The notes beneath the pieces were generated by a model. It made no database searches. It was given only the letters and a program-made list of their open reading frames with translations, and had not been told where the DNA came from. Shown here in pieces: positions 1 to 5,775 of a stretch of DNA of 5,775 bases. Each line of letters begins with the position of its first letter. The first letter of the stretch is position 1. The translations under genes were made by a program, and so were the position numbers. This stretch comes from Candidatus Borrarchaeota archaeon (GTDB lineage Archaea > Asgardarchaeota > Sifarchaeia > Borrarchaeales > Borrarchaeaceae), in the NCBI GenBank assembly GCA_016840645.1, contig JAEORY010000279.1, positions 1 to 5,775 on the forward strand, written 5' to 3'.

Positions 1-671
1 AAGACTCCTAATAATACAGGAACATTGAATTGCTCCAATTCCTTTAAGAAATTTTTTGCTTCGTCGATATCAAATGCTGTTTGGGTTTGGATAAAATCAA
101 CTCCTTGTTCTACCTTTCGGCCAACCTTAATGATTTCAGGTTCTCGTGGATTGCTATTGGGATTGGCGACACAACCAAAATTCATCTCTATCTTACCTCC
201 TTCCAATTCATTGCCCTCATAATCAGTTCCTTCATCAATCATTATAGAAAGCATTTCACAGAATTGAGTACTATCGATATCGTATACAGCACGTCCCTTT
301 TTGTGGTCTCCGAGTGCGGTATGGTCTCCCGTGAGAGTTAGGATGTTTTTTAATCCCAAAACTGCTCCTGCGACCACATCTCCAAAGAGTGCAACTCGAT
401 TTCGATCTCTCACCGTGACTTGCCAGACCGCTTCGATTCCAACCTTTTCTTGTATTAGATAGCTTGGAACTAGAGACGACATATAAGCATCTCCTTGAGG
501 TCCGTCAGTGACGTTTGCTGCAACAATCCTGCCGGTTTCCTTCATTGCCTTTGCGGAATGGAAGATCTCGTTAAGGTCCAAAATCTTTTTTGGTTCAAGC
601 TCGCCTGTAAAAACAAAATGTCCTTCTTCAATAGCCTTACATAATTGACTAAATGCGGGACGTTTTGCCAT
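1..671 (-). CDS. metF: Methylenetetrahydrofolate reductase, MetF family (3' end outside window)
   Basis: This is the flavin-dependent TIM-barrel reductase that converts methylene-tetrahydrofolate (or a related C1-pterin) to the methyl form, the last pterin step of the methyl branch of the Wood–Ljungdahl pathway. The window holds 223 codons with no stop; the family is usually near 290 residues, so about 70 are missing. Visible motifs: FTGELEP at residues 21–27, where E24 takes the place of the catalytic glutamate (E-x-x-P pattern); NVTDGP at 53–58; LTGDH at 113–117, the flavin-side aspartate region; and IQTQTAFD at 194–201, with Q197 matching the substrate-binding glutamine. The start is the ATG directly abutting the metV stop, with GGAGG 11 bases upstream. 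It has no NADH-binding extension in the visible part. That fits the MetV-dependent class, in which electrons come from a partner protein, though the missing C-terminus leaves this open. Identification is firm; the exact cofactor (tetrahydrofolate or tetrahydromethanopterin) is not shown. Confidence 0.93.
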   Translation of the reverse strand, partial: MAKRPAFSQLCKAIEEGHFVFTGELEPKKILDLNEIFHSAKAMKETGRIVAANVTDGPQGDAYMSSLVPSYLIQEKVGIEAVWQVTVRDRNRVALFGDVVAGAVLGLKNILTLTGDHTALGDHKKGRAVYDIDSTQFCEMLSIMIDEGTDYEGNELEGGKIEMNFGCVANPNSNPREPEIIKVGRKVEQGVDFIQTQTAFDIDEAKNFLKELEQFNVPVLLGV

Positions 672-1376
672 CTATGTTTTCGCCTCCTCTTTTTGTTCTT
701 CTTCCTCCTCATTCCCATATTCCTTGTAAATAGGAATATAGCCAGGACTTGTTGAGGTTCGATAATCTCGCGGCGGGCGATATTTTTTAAATAGGTCAAG
801 CCTGTTGAAGGCTTTTAGTCGTTGCCAAATACGAACCCATGCACATGGAATTGTATATCCTCCAACCTCACACATTCCGTCAACCATTCCTCCGCAAGGA
901 CCATTACTTAAATGTTTCGCACAACCAGCGCGTGGACAAACACCTCCAGTTTCACCTATGACACAATCACCACATTCTTCACAGTATTCAATGAAATTAT
1001 TTTCTCCATTGTTTTGAACCCCTCCAAAATGGCTGTCTTGAGCGGGAAATGTTAACTTATCTTCAATAACCTTATTGAGCATAACAACCCCAAGACCACA
1101 AGCTAAGGAAAGGATCGCGTCATAATTTTCTGCGTGTGGTTTAACAGTAGTTGCAGCAATTCTATCATCACATTGCCTAAGAACAGTTATAGCTCTCCAT
1201 TTTAAATCTTTAGATTCAGTTCTTGCTTTTAATTCAAGTAACTGACCAAGAGTTTTAGCTTCATTTAGTGAACGGGGCGGTTGACAGCATCCATCACAAC
1301 CAGCGATAAGTATCTTATCATATGGCTTTATCATTTCGTAAATTTCGTCAATATCTTTAAGTTGGGTAATAATCAT
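672..1376 (-). CDS. metV: MetV, cysteine-rich partner of methylenetetrahydrofolate reductase
   Basis: 234 residues, matching the 'methylene-tetrahydrofolate reductase C-terminal' family known as MetV in acetogens, where it forms a complex with MetF and passes electrons to it through a metal cluster. The N-terminal half shows a CDGCC motif (C27, C30, C31), C69 in RQCDDR and an ACGLG turn at 92–96 (C93). The second half is the family's cysteine cluster: CEECGDC (C132, C135, C138), then C147, C152, GPCGG with C161, C169 and C178. The last 13 residues are an acidic, lysine-dotted tail (GNEEEEE onward) that looks disordered. Unlike its neighbours, it has no Shine–Dalgarno sequence: the 34 bases before the ATG are almost all A and T. 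An alternative start at M15 also lacks one and would remove the first strand, so the first ATG is kept. Its TAG stop is immediately followed in frame by the metF ATG. The number and type of clusters it binds cannot be read from sequence. Confidence 0.92.
   Translation of the reverse strand: MIITQLKDIDEIYEMIKPYDKILIAGCDGCCQPPRSLNEAKTLGQLLELKARTESKDLKWRAITVLRQCDDRIAATTVKPHAENYDAILSLACGLGVVMLNKVIEDKLTFPAQDSHFGGVQNNGENNFIEYCEECGDCVIGETGGVCPRAGCAKHLSNGPCGGMVDGMCEVGGYTIPCAWVRIWQRLKAFNRLDLFKKYRPPRDYRTSTSPGYIPIYKEYGNEEEEEQKEEAKT
683..687 (-). promoter_or_regulatory. Ribosome binding site of metF
   Basis: GGAGG on the minus strand lies inside the 3' end of metV, 11 bases before the metF ATG. It fixes the metF start and shows that metF can initiate independently of metV although the two are contiguous in frame. 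Confidence 0.7.
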
Positions 1377-1428
1377 TTTAGATTACATTTTTTTATTTTT
1401 TTTAATTTTTTTAATCTTATTTTTTGAT

Positions 1429-1436
1429 TTTTTAAA
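1429..1436 (-). promoter_or_regulatory. Possible archaeal TATA box for metVF
   Basis: TTTAAAAA on the minus strand sits 52 bases before the metV ATG. In an archaeal promoter this would place transcription start near 1405 and give a leader of about 30 bases. The whole gap is A/T-rich, so the match is weak; the call rests mainly on its place in the only gap and on the missing Shine–Dalgarno sequence of metV. Confidence 0.22.
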
Positions 1437-1444
1437 TTGTGTTC

Positions 1445-1451
1445 AAAAAAA
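1445..1451 (-). terminator. Possible T-tract terminator after hdrB
   Basis: Seven consecutive T on the coding strand start nine bases after the hdrB TAA. Such tracts act as transcription terminators in archaea without needing a hairpin. The only flanking inverted repeat is a 4-base GTGT/ACAC pair (1453–1456 with 1439–1442), too short for a bacterial intrinsic terminator. In such AT-rich DNA a T7 run may occur by chance. Confidence 0.3.
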
Positions 1452-1459
1452 TACACTAT

Positions 1460-2341
1460 TTAAGGCGTTAATTTTTCAATTAACTTATCTGGTTTAACAC
1501 TTCGATTTCTAAGACTTAGGTCTTCCAATTCAACACCTAAAGCGTACGCCATAATTTCTGCGAGATATAGCACGGGGATATCGAGCTCTTTGCCCGTTCT
1601 TCTTGCAATAATCCTTTCTTTTCTATCATATTGTGTTGTACACGCTGGACATACAGCGATTAGTGCGTCAACTCCCTCTTCAAGTTCACAGAGTTCCGTC
1701 ATTTTTTCTTCGACTAAGCTCTCACCGATCTCCTCTTGTAACCGTGCACAATAGCCACAACATTCTAGTTTAGTCGCATATTCAACTGTTTTTGCACTCA
1801 ATGCTTCTAGTATAAGGTCTATTTTTTCAGGTTTTTCAGGGTGATCAAATTGCATAATCTTACTGGGTCGAATGAGGTGACATCCGTAATGAACTGCAAG
1901 ATTCAAATCATCCAAGGGTTTGACGACAAGTTCCTTAATTTTTTCTAACCATTCAGGTTGGCTAAATAATTCCACAAAATGATATACTTTCGTTCTACCG
2001 GTATAGTTGTAATTAATTTTAGCCAGAATCCCATTAATCTTTTTGAGATATTCTTCATCTTCTTCTAAGAGAACGCTAACGGTTTTCAGAGTTTCATAGC
2101 ATCCAGAGCAGATAGTCATTATATCCAAACCCATTTTTTCGGCAATTGCTAAATTTCTTGCACCTAATGCTACCCAGGTGTCGATATTAAGCGATTGCAT
2201 AGCGACAGGTTCAGGACAACAACCAACACCTTCCATTTCCTTTAATTTTACATTTAAGATATTTGCAACATCTCTAAATGCTTTTTCCAAGAAGGGTAGT
2301 TTCATTGGTATAGTACAACCTAAAAACAATGCAAATTCCAT
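1460..2341 (-). CDS. hdrB: HdrB-like subunit with two intact CCG domains
   Basis: 293 residues, the usual HdrB length. In methanogens HdrB holds two noncubane [4Fe-4S] clusters that reduce the CoM-S-S-CoB heterodisulfide. Here both CCG motifs are complete and match the canonical spacing. The N-terminal one is C9, C41-C42 and C78-x2-C81 (31 and 35 residues between). The C-terminal one is C154, C194-C195 and C231-x2-C234 (39 and 35 between). C198 and C218 are extra. Typical flanks are FLGCT at 7–10 and HYGCH at 151–155. No membrane segment or signal peptide is evident, so it should be soluble. The ATG follows the hdrC stop after 2 bases and has AGGAGG 10 bases upstream, consistent with translation coupled to hdrC. 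Beside metVF, it is better read as part of the methylenetetrahydrofolate reductase complex than as a true heterodisulfide reductase. What its active site reduces in that complex is unknown; assignment to the family is firm. Confidence 0.94.
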   Translation of the reverse strand: MEFALFLGCTIPMKLPFLEKAFRDVANILNVKLKEMEGVGCCPEPVAMQSLNIDTWVALGARNLAIAEKMGLDIMTICSGCYETLKTVSVLLEEDEEYLKKINGILAKINYNYTGRTKVYHFVELFSQPEWLEKIKELVVKPLDDLNLAVHYGCHLIRPSKIMQFDHPEKPEKIDLILEALSAKTVEYATKLECCGYCARLQEEIGESLVEEKMTELCELEEGVDALIAVCPACTTQYDRKERIIARRTGKELDIPVLYLAEIMAYALGVELEDLSLRNRSVKPDKLIEKLTP

Positions 2342-2343
2342 TT

Positions 2344-2874
2344 TTAATCATCCTCCTTTTCTTCTACGAGACCTCCAAGTCCCGTTTCTTCAATAATAAA
2401 TTGAATCTCCTCCAATTTTGGTGGAACTATTTGAGGAAGCCCCATTCGATCTCTTCTTCTATCTATGTTATCCTTTAAGCCACCGGTATATGGTACTACA
2501 AAACCATTATGATATATAGTTACTACTGTGCTAGAATATTCTTTTGGAACTTTTCCTTCCTTAACTGCCATATTTCGAAGTAAAGCTAAAATAAAAGAAT
2601 AATCGACATTTTTCGGGCACCTTTCAGTACAGCGATGACAGAGTGAACAGGTCCATATTGCGTTACTAGTAAGCACTTCTTCTTTCAAGCCTAAAAGACA
2701 AGAAGCAACTACTCGATGTGGTTGCATATCCACATATTCGGTTACTGTACATCCTGAGCTGCATACTCCACATTGGATACACTTGAGAAGTGATTTTGCT
2801 CCTACTTTTTCGCTAATTTCATAGCGAAATTCGTGATCTAACTCATTAGCATTTCTTTTTAACATTTGAGTCAT
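2344..2874 (-). CDS. hdrC: HdrC-like iron–sulfur subunit with two [4Fe-4S] motifs
   Basis: 176 residues, near the usual length of soluble HdrC. HdrC is the small ferredoxin-like subunit that carries electrons from HdrA to HdrB. Two classical CxxCxxCxxxC motifs are present: C32, C35, C38, C42 and C76, C79, C82, C86, the second followed by proline as is usual; C59 is extra. The intervening stretch, including the segment DMQPHRVVAS (49–58), is typical of HdrC. The protein ends in an acidic tail (VEEKEDD). There is no predicted membrane helix, which separates it from the membrane-bound HdrE/DsrM-type partners. The ATG overlaps the hdrA stop as ATGA (4 bases), with AGGAGG 10 bases upstream, so translation is probably coupled to hdrA–mvhD. 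A second in-frame ATG at M4 is less likely because the Shine–Dalgarno spacing fits the first. Confidence 0.94.
   Translation of the reverse strand: MTQMLKRNANELDHEFRYEISEKVGAKSLLKCIQCGVCSSGCTVTEYVDMQPHRVVASCLLGLKEEVLTSNAIWTCSLCHRCTERCPKNVDYSFILALLRNMAVKEGKVPKEYSSTVVTIYHNGFVVPYTGGLKDNIDRRRDRMGLPQIVPPKLEEIQFIIEETGLGGLVEEKEDD
2352..2357 (-). promoter_or_regulatory. Ribosome binding site of hdrB
   Basis: AGGAGG on the minus strand, 10 bases before the hdrB ATG and inside the last codons of hdrC. It supports the chosen start. Confidence 0.7.
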
Positions 2875-5775
2875 GCCTTTGCTACCTCCTTAATTTTTTC
2901 TTTTTTAGGTTCGATTTTATCACCGGTTCTTGACATAGGACCCAATTTTTTTACAGTCTCAACAAAATTGGTCACAACCTGGGAAAATCGTTTCCCTTCA
3001 CTCGCAGAAACCCATTCTAACCGAAATCTATCGGGGTTAATTCCCACTTTGGCCAATATTTCATGAACTTCATTGTATCTTTGAAGCATATCATAATTAC
3101 CTTCTAAATAATGACAGTCTCCTATATGACATCCACCAATAAGGACCCCATCAGCGCCTTCCAAAAATGCTTGTAAAATAAAGCTTTTCGGAATTCTTCC
3201 AGTACACATGACTCTAATGGGTCGAATATTAGTAGGATATTGGAATCTACTAACTCCACAAGTATCAGCCCCAGCATAACTACACCAGTTACATAGAAAG
3301 GCAACAACACGAGGACGCTCATCAACAAAATCTCCTTTAACTGCTTCCTCAATCATCGGATAAATTTGATGATCTGCAAAATGACTCATTGTTATTGCTC
3401 CAGCAGGACAAGCTGCCGAACAATCGCCACAACCTTTACATAAAAGAGGATTTGATTCAGAGACTAGAATTTCATTATCGAAATTAACTCCTATAGCTCC
3501 AAAATTGCACACTTCTTCACATTTCTGGCATGCAATACATAATGAGGGATCAACTACTGATACAAGTGGTTCGTTTTCAACTTCACCGGAGATTAATGGA
3601 ATTAAAGCATGTGCTGCTGCTGCTCGACCTTGTGAGATTGAATCAGCTATGCCTTTAGGACCATGACATGTTCCAGCTAAAAATATACCATCAGTTGCAA
3701 AATCTACTGGTCTTAACTTGACATGTGCTTCTAAAAAGAAACCATTTTGATCTCGGGCACATTTGATTTGTTCACCTAATTTCTTGGTATCGTAAGGAAT
3801 AAGAGGAGTTGATAAAACCACTTTGTCAGCTTCAATTGAAAGATCAACTTGTGTAAGGATATCTTTCACATCCACTATAAGTTTATCTTTTTTAACCTCA
3901 ACATCAGGATATTCGTTGAATCGTATGTAATTAATATTTTCTCTTGCTTTCCAATAATAAGGCTCCTCATCTGTACCCACTCTGATGTCTCTGTATAAAA
4001 CATATATATTGGATTTAGGATAATTCTCCTTTACGAACAATGCATGTCGAATGGATTCTGAGCAGCAAATTAATGAGCAGTAAGTGACACCATTGCCCCC
4101 TTCAGGTTGTCTGGAACCAACACAATGGATAAATACCAAAGATTCTCCATCTTTTAATTCATTATTTCTTAATTTTTCAGATAATTCAAGTTGGGTCATT
4201 ACATTTTCATTCTTACCATAATGATACCAACCTTCTGGTTTATATTCATATGCTCCAGTGGCTGTTACAATTACTCCAACATTGAGATCAATAGATTTTT
4301 GTTCCTTATTGTTTTTTACTTTGACATTGAAATCTCCAATCGATCCTTTAATCTCAGCAACTTCCGAATCTAAGTATGTGGTAATGTCTTTCATTTTATT
4401 ATATTCTTTGAGAACATTTTCAAGATATTGCTTTGAGTCAATCCGATCGAAATTTATTTTGTAAATAAAATTGAGTTGTCCACCAAGTCTAGATTCTTTT
4501 TCAACAACATGAACCTTAAATCCTTTACTGGCTATCTCCATGGCTGAACTTATTCCTGCAATACCCCCTCCCACTATCAAAGCTTCTGGTTTGACATCAC
4601 CCTTTATTTTAAATTCCGGTTTTTGAGCCGTTACTCTAGCTACTCCCATTCTAATTAAGTCTTTAGCCTTATCCGTTGCTTTAGGTTTATCATGCATGTG
4701 AACCCATGAATCTAACTCTCGAATACTTACAAAGTTAAATAAATATTCGTTTAATCCAGCTTCTCGAATCGTTTTTTGAAATAAAGGTTCATGAGTTCGG
4801 GGGGTACATGCTGCTACGACTACTCTATTCAAGTTTAGCTCTTCAATTTTTTCTTTTATAATATCTTGTGTTAATTGAGAACAACTGTATTTATTTTCCA
4901 TTGAAAACACAACATTAGGTAAAGTTTTGGCATACTCTACTAATTCAGGTACCTCCATATATCCTGCAATATTGACTCCACATCGACAAATAAAGACTCC
5001 TATTCTAGGTTCATCTCTAATATTGATCTCCTTTAATGGAGGGAGTTGAACCTCCATCTCTTCGGGTGTTAATGGTATAGCATGGTTAGCCGCAAGAGCC
5101 GCAGCTCCACTAGCTTTAGCAACAGAGTTGGCGATATCATCGGGAGATTGACATGAACCTGTGATATATATCCCTTCCCGAGTCGATTGTGAATCCTCAG
5201 TTGATTTTTCAGTCTTAAAGAAGCCAAATTCATTTTGTTCAATTCCTAAAATTTTCGCAAGGGCTCCTGCATCTTTTCTAGGAATCACAGCATTTGCAAG
5301 AACTACTAAATCAAATTCACTTGTTTCCACTTCTCCTGTATCAAGATTGGCATGTTTTACGTAGAGATTATGATTATCTGGATTTTCTCTGATATCTCCT
5401 GGTATTCCGCGATAGTAAGTTAAATTATATTCACTCTTGGCTCGTTCAATGAACTCCTCTTGATTTTTTCCAATAACTCTAATATCGTTGAAAAATATGG
5501 TAACATTAGTATCTGGTGCATGTTCTCGAGTCACTACTCCTTCTTTAGTTTGATACATACAACAAAATTTTGAGCAATAGGCACACAAATCTTCATTTCT
5601 TGAACCAACGCAACTAACGAACGCGATGTTATGAGCATGTTTTTTATCGGAAGGTCGTAATAACTCTCCTCCAGTTGGACCTGAGGCACTAAGTAACCTT
5701 TCATATTGCATCGCTGTAATAACATTAGGATATTCACCATAGTGGTATCTGTCTAAAACAGAAGGATCTAACTGG
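2871..5775 (-). CDS. hdrA: Tandem HdrA–ferredoxin–MvhD fusion protein (5' end outside window)
   Basis: The frame is open to the right edge, and the 21 residues before the ATG at 5711 continue HdrA homology (for example HYGEYPNVITAM), so that ATG is internal. Numbering from it as 1, order is as follows. (1) C-terminal half of a first HdrA unit, to about 215: cluster loop C34, C46, C50-C51 with extra C43, and GSCQSPDDI at 185–193. (2) A complete second HdrA unit, about 236–715: N-terminal cluster cysteines C242, C244, C277 and C302, FAD-binding GGGIAG at 381–386 with acidic E404, second loop C530, C545, C549-C550, and GTCHGPKGI at 680–688. (3) Two ferredoxin motifs, C725/728/731/735 and C758/761/764/768. 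(4) An MvhD domain, about 798–925, with C807, C810, C818, C836, C861 and C866, followed by a lysine-rich tail. In related complexes HdrA carries the bifurcating FAD and MvhD connects to a hydrogenase or other donor. This large cytoplasmic subunit is probably the electron entry point for MetVF. Both HdrA cluster loops look intact. The second unit lacks the inserted ferredoxin domain of methanogen HdrA. Confidence 0.94.
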   Translation of the reverse strand, partial: QLDPSVLDRYHYGEYPNVITAMQYERLLSASGPTGGELLRPSDKKHAHNIAFVSCVGSRNEDLCAYCSKFCCMYQTKEGVVTREHAPDTNVTIFFNDIRVIGKNQEEFIERAKSEYNLTYYRGIPGDIRENPDNHNLYVKHANLDTGEVETSEFDLVVLANAVIPRKDAGALAKILGIEQNEFGFFKTEKSTEDSQSTREGIYITGSCQSPDDIANSVAKASGAAALAANHAIPLTPEEMEVQLPPLKEINIRDEPRIGVFICRCGVNIAGYMEVPELVEYAKTLPNVVFSMENKYSCSQLTQDIIKEKIEELNLNRVVVAACTPRTHEPLFQKTIREAGLNEYLFNFVSIRELDSWVHMHDKPKATDKAKDLIRMGVARVTAQKPEFKIKGDVKPEALIVGGGIAGISSAMEIASKGFKVHVVEKESRLGGQLNFIYKINFDRIDSKQYLENVLKEYNKMKDITTYLDSEVAEIKGSIGDFNVKVKNNKEQKSIDLNVGVIVTATGAYEYKPEGWYHYGKNENVMTQLELSEKLRNNELKDGESLVFIHCVGSRQPEGGNGVTYCSLICCSESIRHALFVKENYPKSNIYVLYRDIRVGTDEEPYYWKARENINYIRFNEYPDVEVKKDKLIVDVKDILTQVDLSIEADKVVLSTPLIPYDTKKLGEQIKCARDQNGFFLEAHVKLRPVDFATDGIFLAGTCHGPKGIADSISQGRAAAAHALIPLISGEVENEPLVSVVDPSLCIACQKCEEVCNFGAIGVNFDNEILVSESNPLLCKGCGDCSAACPAGAITMSHFADHQIYPMIEEAVKGDFVDERPRVVAFLCNWCSYAGADTCGVSRFQYPTNIRPIRVMCTGRIPKSFILQAFLEGADGVLIGGCHIGDCHYLEGNYDMLQRYNEVHEILAKVGINPDRFRLEWVSASEGKRFSQVVTNFVETVKKLGPMSRTGDKIEPKKEKIKEVAKA
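2885..2890 (-). promoter_or_regulatory. Ribosome binding site of hdrC
   Basis: AGGAGG on the minus strand, 10 bases before the hdrC ATG and within the end of hdrA–mvhD. It favours the first ATG over the one three codons later. Confidence 0.7.

Larger units (their letters stand above)
1377..1459 (-). other. AT-rich intergenic gap between hdrB and metV
   Basis: This is the only intergenic space in the window, 83 bases. The 60 bases 1381–1440 hold just 5 G or C. On the coding strand it begins with a T7 tract nine bases after the hdrB stop, then becomes A-rich, with A7, A8 and A7 runs close before metV. The other three junctions are a 4-base overlap, a 2-base gap and a 0-base gap, so this gap is where the cluster could be split into two transcription units. 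No ORF, strong hairpin or RNA gene is seen in it. Confidence 0.6.

Noticed and set aside
25..341. Two overlapping plus-strand ORFs of 65 and 86 codons
   Set aside because: They lie opposite metF, which has clear family motifs. Their products resemble nothing and have no ribosome binding site context.
542..799. Minus-strand ORF of 85 codons across the metV/metF junction
   Set aside because: It is an out-of-frame shadow of the two real genes; its run of basic residues comes from reading the acidic metV tail in another frame.
1388..1433. Plus-strand T runs as terminators for a plus-strand gene
   Set aside because: No plus-strand gene is supported upstream; the runs are the complement of the A-rich leader before metV.
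3122..3352. Minus-strand ORF of 76 codons with hydrophobic stretches
   Set aside because: It is a shadow of the MvhD domain in another frame. The apparent membrane segments are a by-product of T-rich codons.
4680..4730. RELDSWVH in the second HdrA N-terminal domain as a lost cysteine ligand
   Set aside because: From memory, methanogen HdrA sequences also have DSWVH here, and the four expected cysteines (C242, C244, C277, C302 counted from the Met at 5711) are present, so nothing is missing.
5709..5711. ATG at 5711 as the start of hdrA
   Set aside because: The frame stays open to the window edge, and the 21 codons upstream continue conserved HdrA sequence. No Shine–Dalgarno precedes it, so it is an internal methionine.
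5534..5740. Minus-strand ORF of 68 codons near the right edge
   Set aside because: Out-of-frame reading of hdrA, which has the conserved motifs over the same bases.
1..5775. CRISPR arrays, tRNA or rRNA genes, insertion sequences, direct repeats
   Set aside because: Reading through both strands showed no repeated spacer pattern, transposase motif or RNA gene; almost every base is used by the five genes.

Overview
The window is a single minus-strand gene cluster, read from right to left. The order is hdrA–mvhD (fused, 5' end beyond the right edge), hdrC, hdrB, metV, metF (3' end beyond the left edge). No gene is supported on the plus strand. All five products belong to one known kind of assembly: the HdrABC–MvhD–MetVF methylenetetrahydrofolate reductase of the Wood–Ljungdahl pathway. 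Its best-known example is the six-subunit enzyme of the acetogen Moorella thermoacetica.

Layout. Bases 5775–2871 encode a very large flavin/iron–sulfur protein. It holds the C-terminal half of one HdrA unit, then a complete second HdrA unit, two [4Fe-4S] ferredoxin motifs and a C-terminal MvhD domain. hdrC (2874–2344) overlaps it by 4 bases, and hdrB (2341–1460) follows after 2 bases. Then comes an 83-base, extremely AT-rich gap (1377–1459), the only intergenic space in the window. It carries a possible T-tract terminator and a possible promoter. metV (1376–672) follows, and metF (671 to the left edge) begins on the base after the metV stop, in the same reading frame.

How the parts probably work together (family knowledge plus inference). 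MetF, a flavoprotein, reduces methylene-tetrahydrofolate (or a related pterin) to the methyl form. MetV, a cysteine-rich partner, passes electrons to MetF. HdrA–MvhD carries FAD and Fe–S clusters and would be where electrons enter and possibly bifurcate. HdrC is a ferredoxin-like wire to HdrB, whose two CCG motifs are both intact. The electron donor and the fate of the second electron pair cannot be read from this window.

Organism. GC is low: hand counts give about 34% over 660 bases of hdrA and about 41% over the first 660 bases, which lie in metF. Shine–Dalgarno sites (AGGAGG or GGAGG) precede hdrC, hdrB and metF at 10–11 bases. An anaerobe with a Wood–Ljungdahl pathway is strongly suggested. 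An archaeon is my guess (Asgard/Promethearchaeota or a similar low-GC uncultured lineage), from the tandem HdrA–MvhD fusion, the T-tract junction and the acidic or lysine-rich protein tails. An acetogenic or sulfate-reducing bacterium is not excluded.
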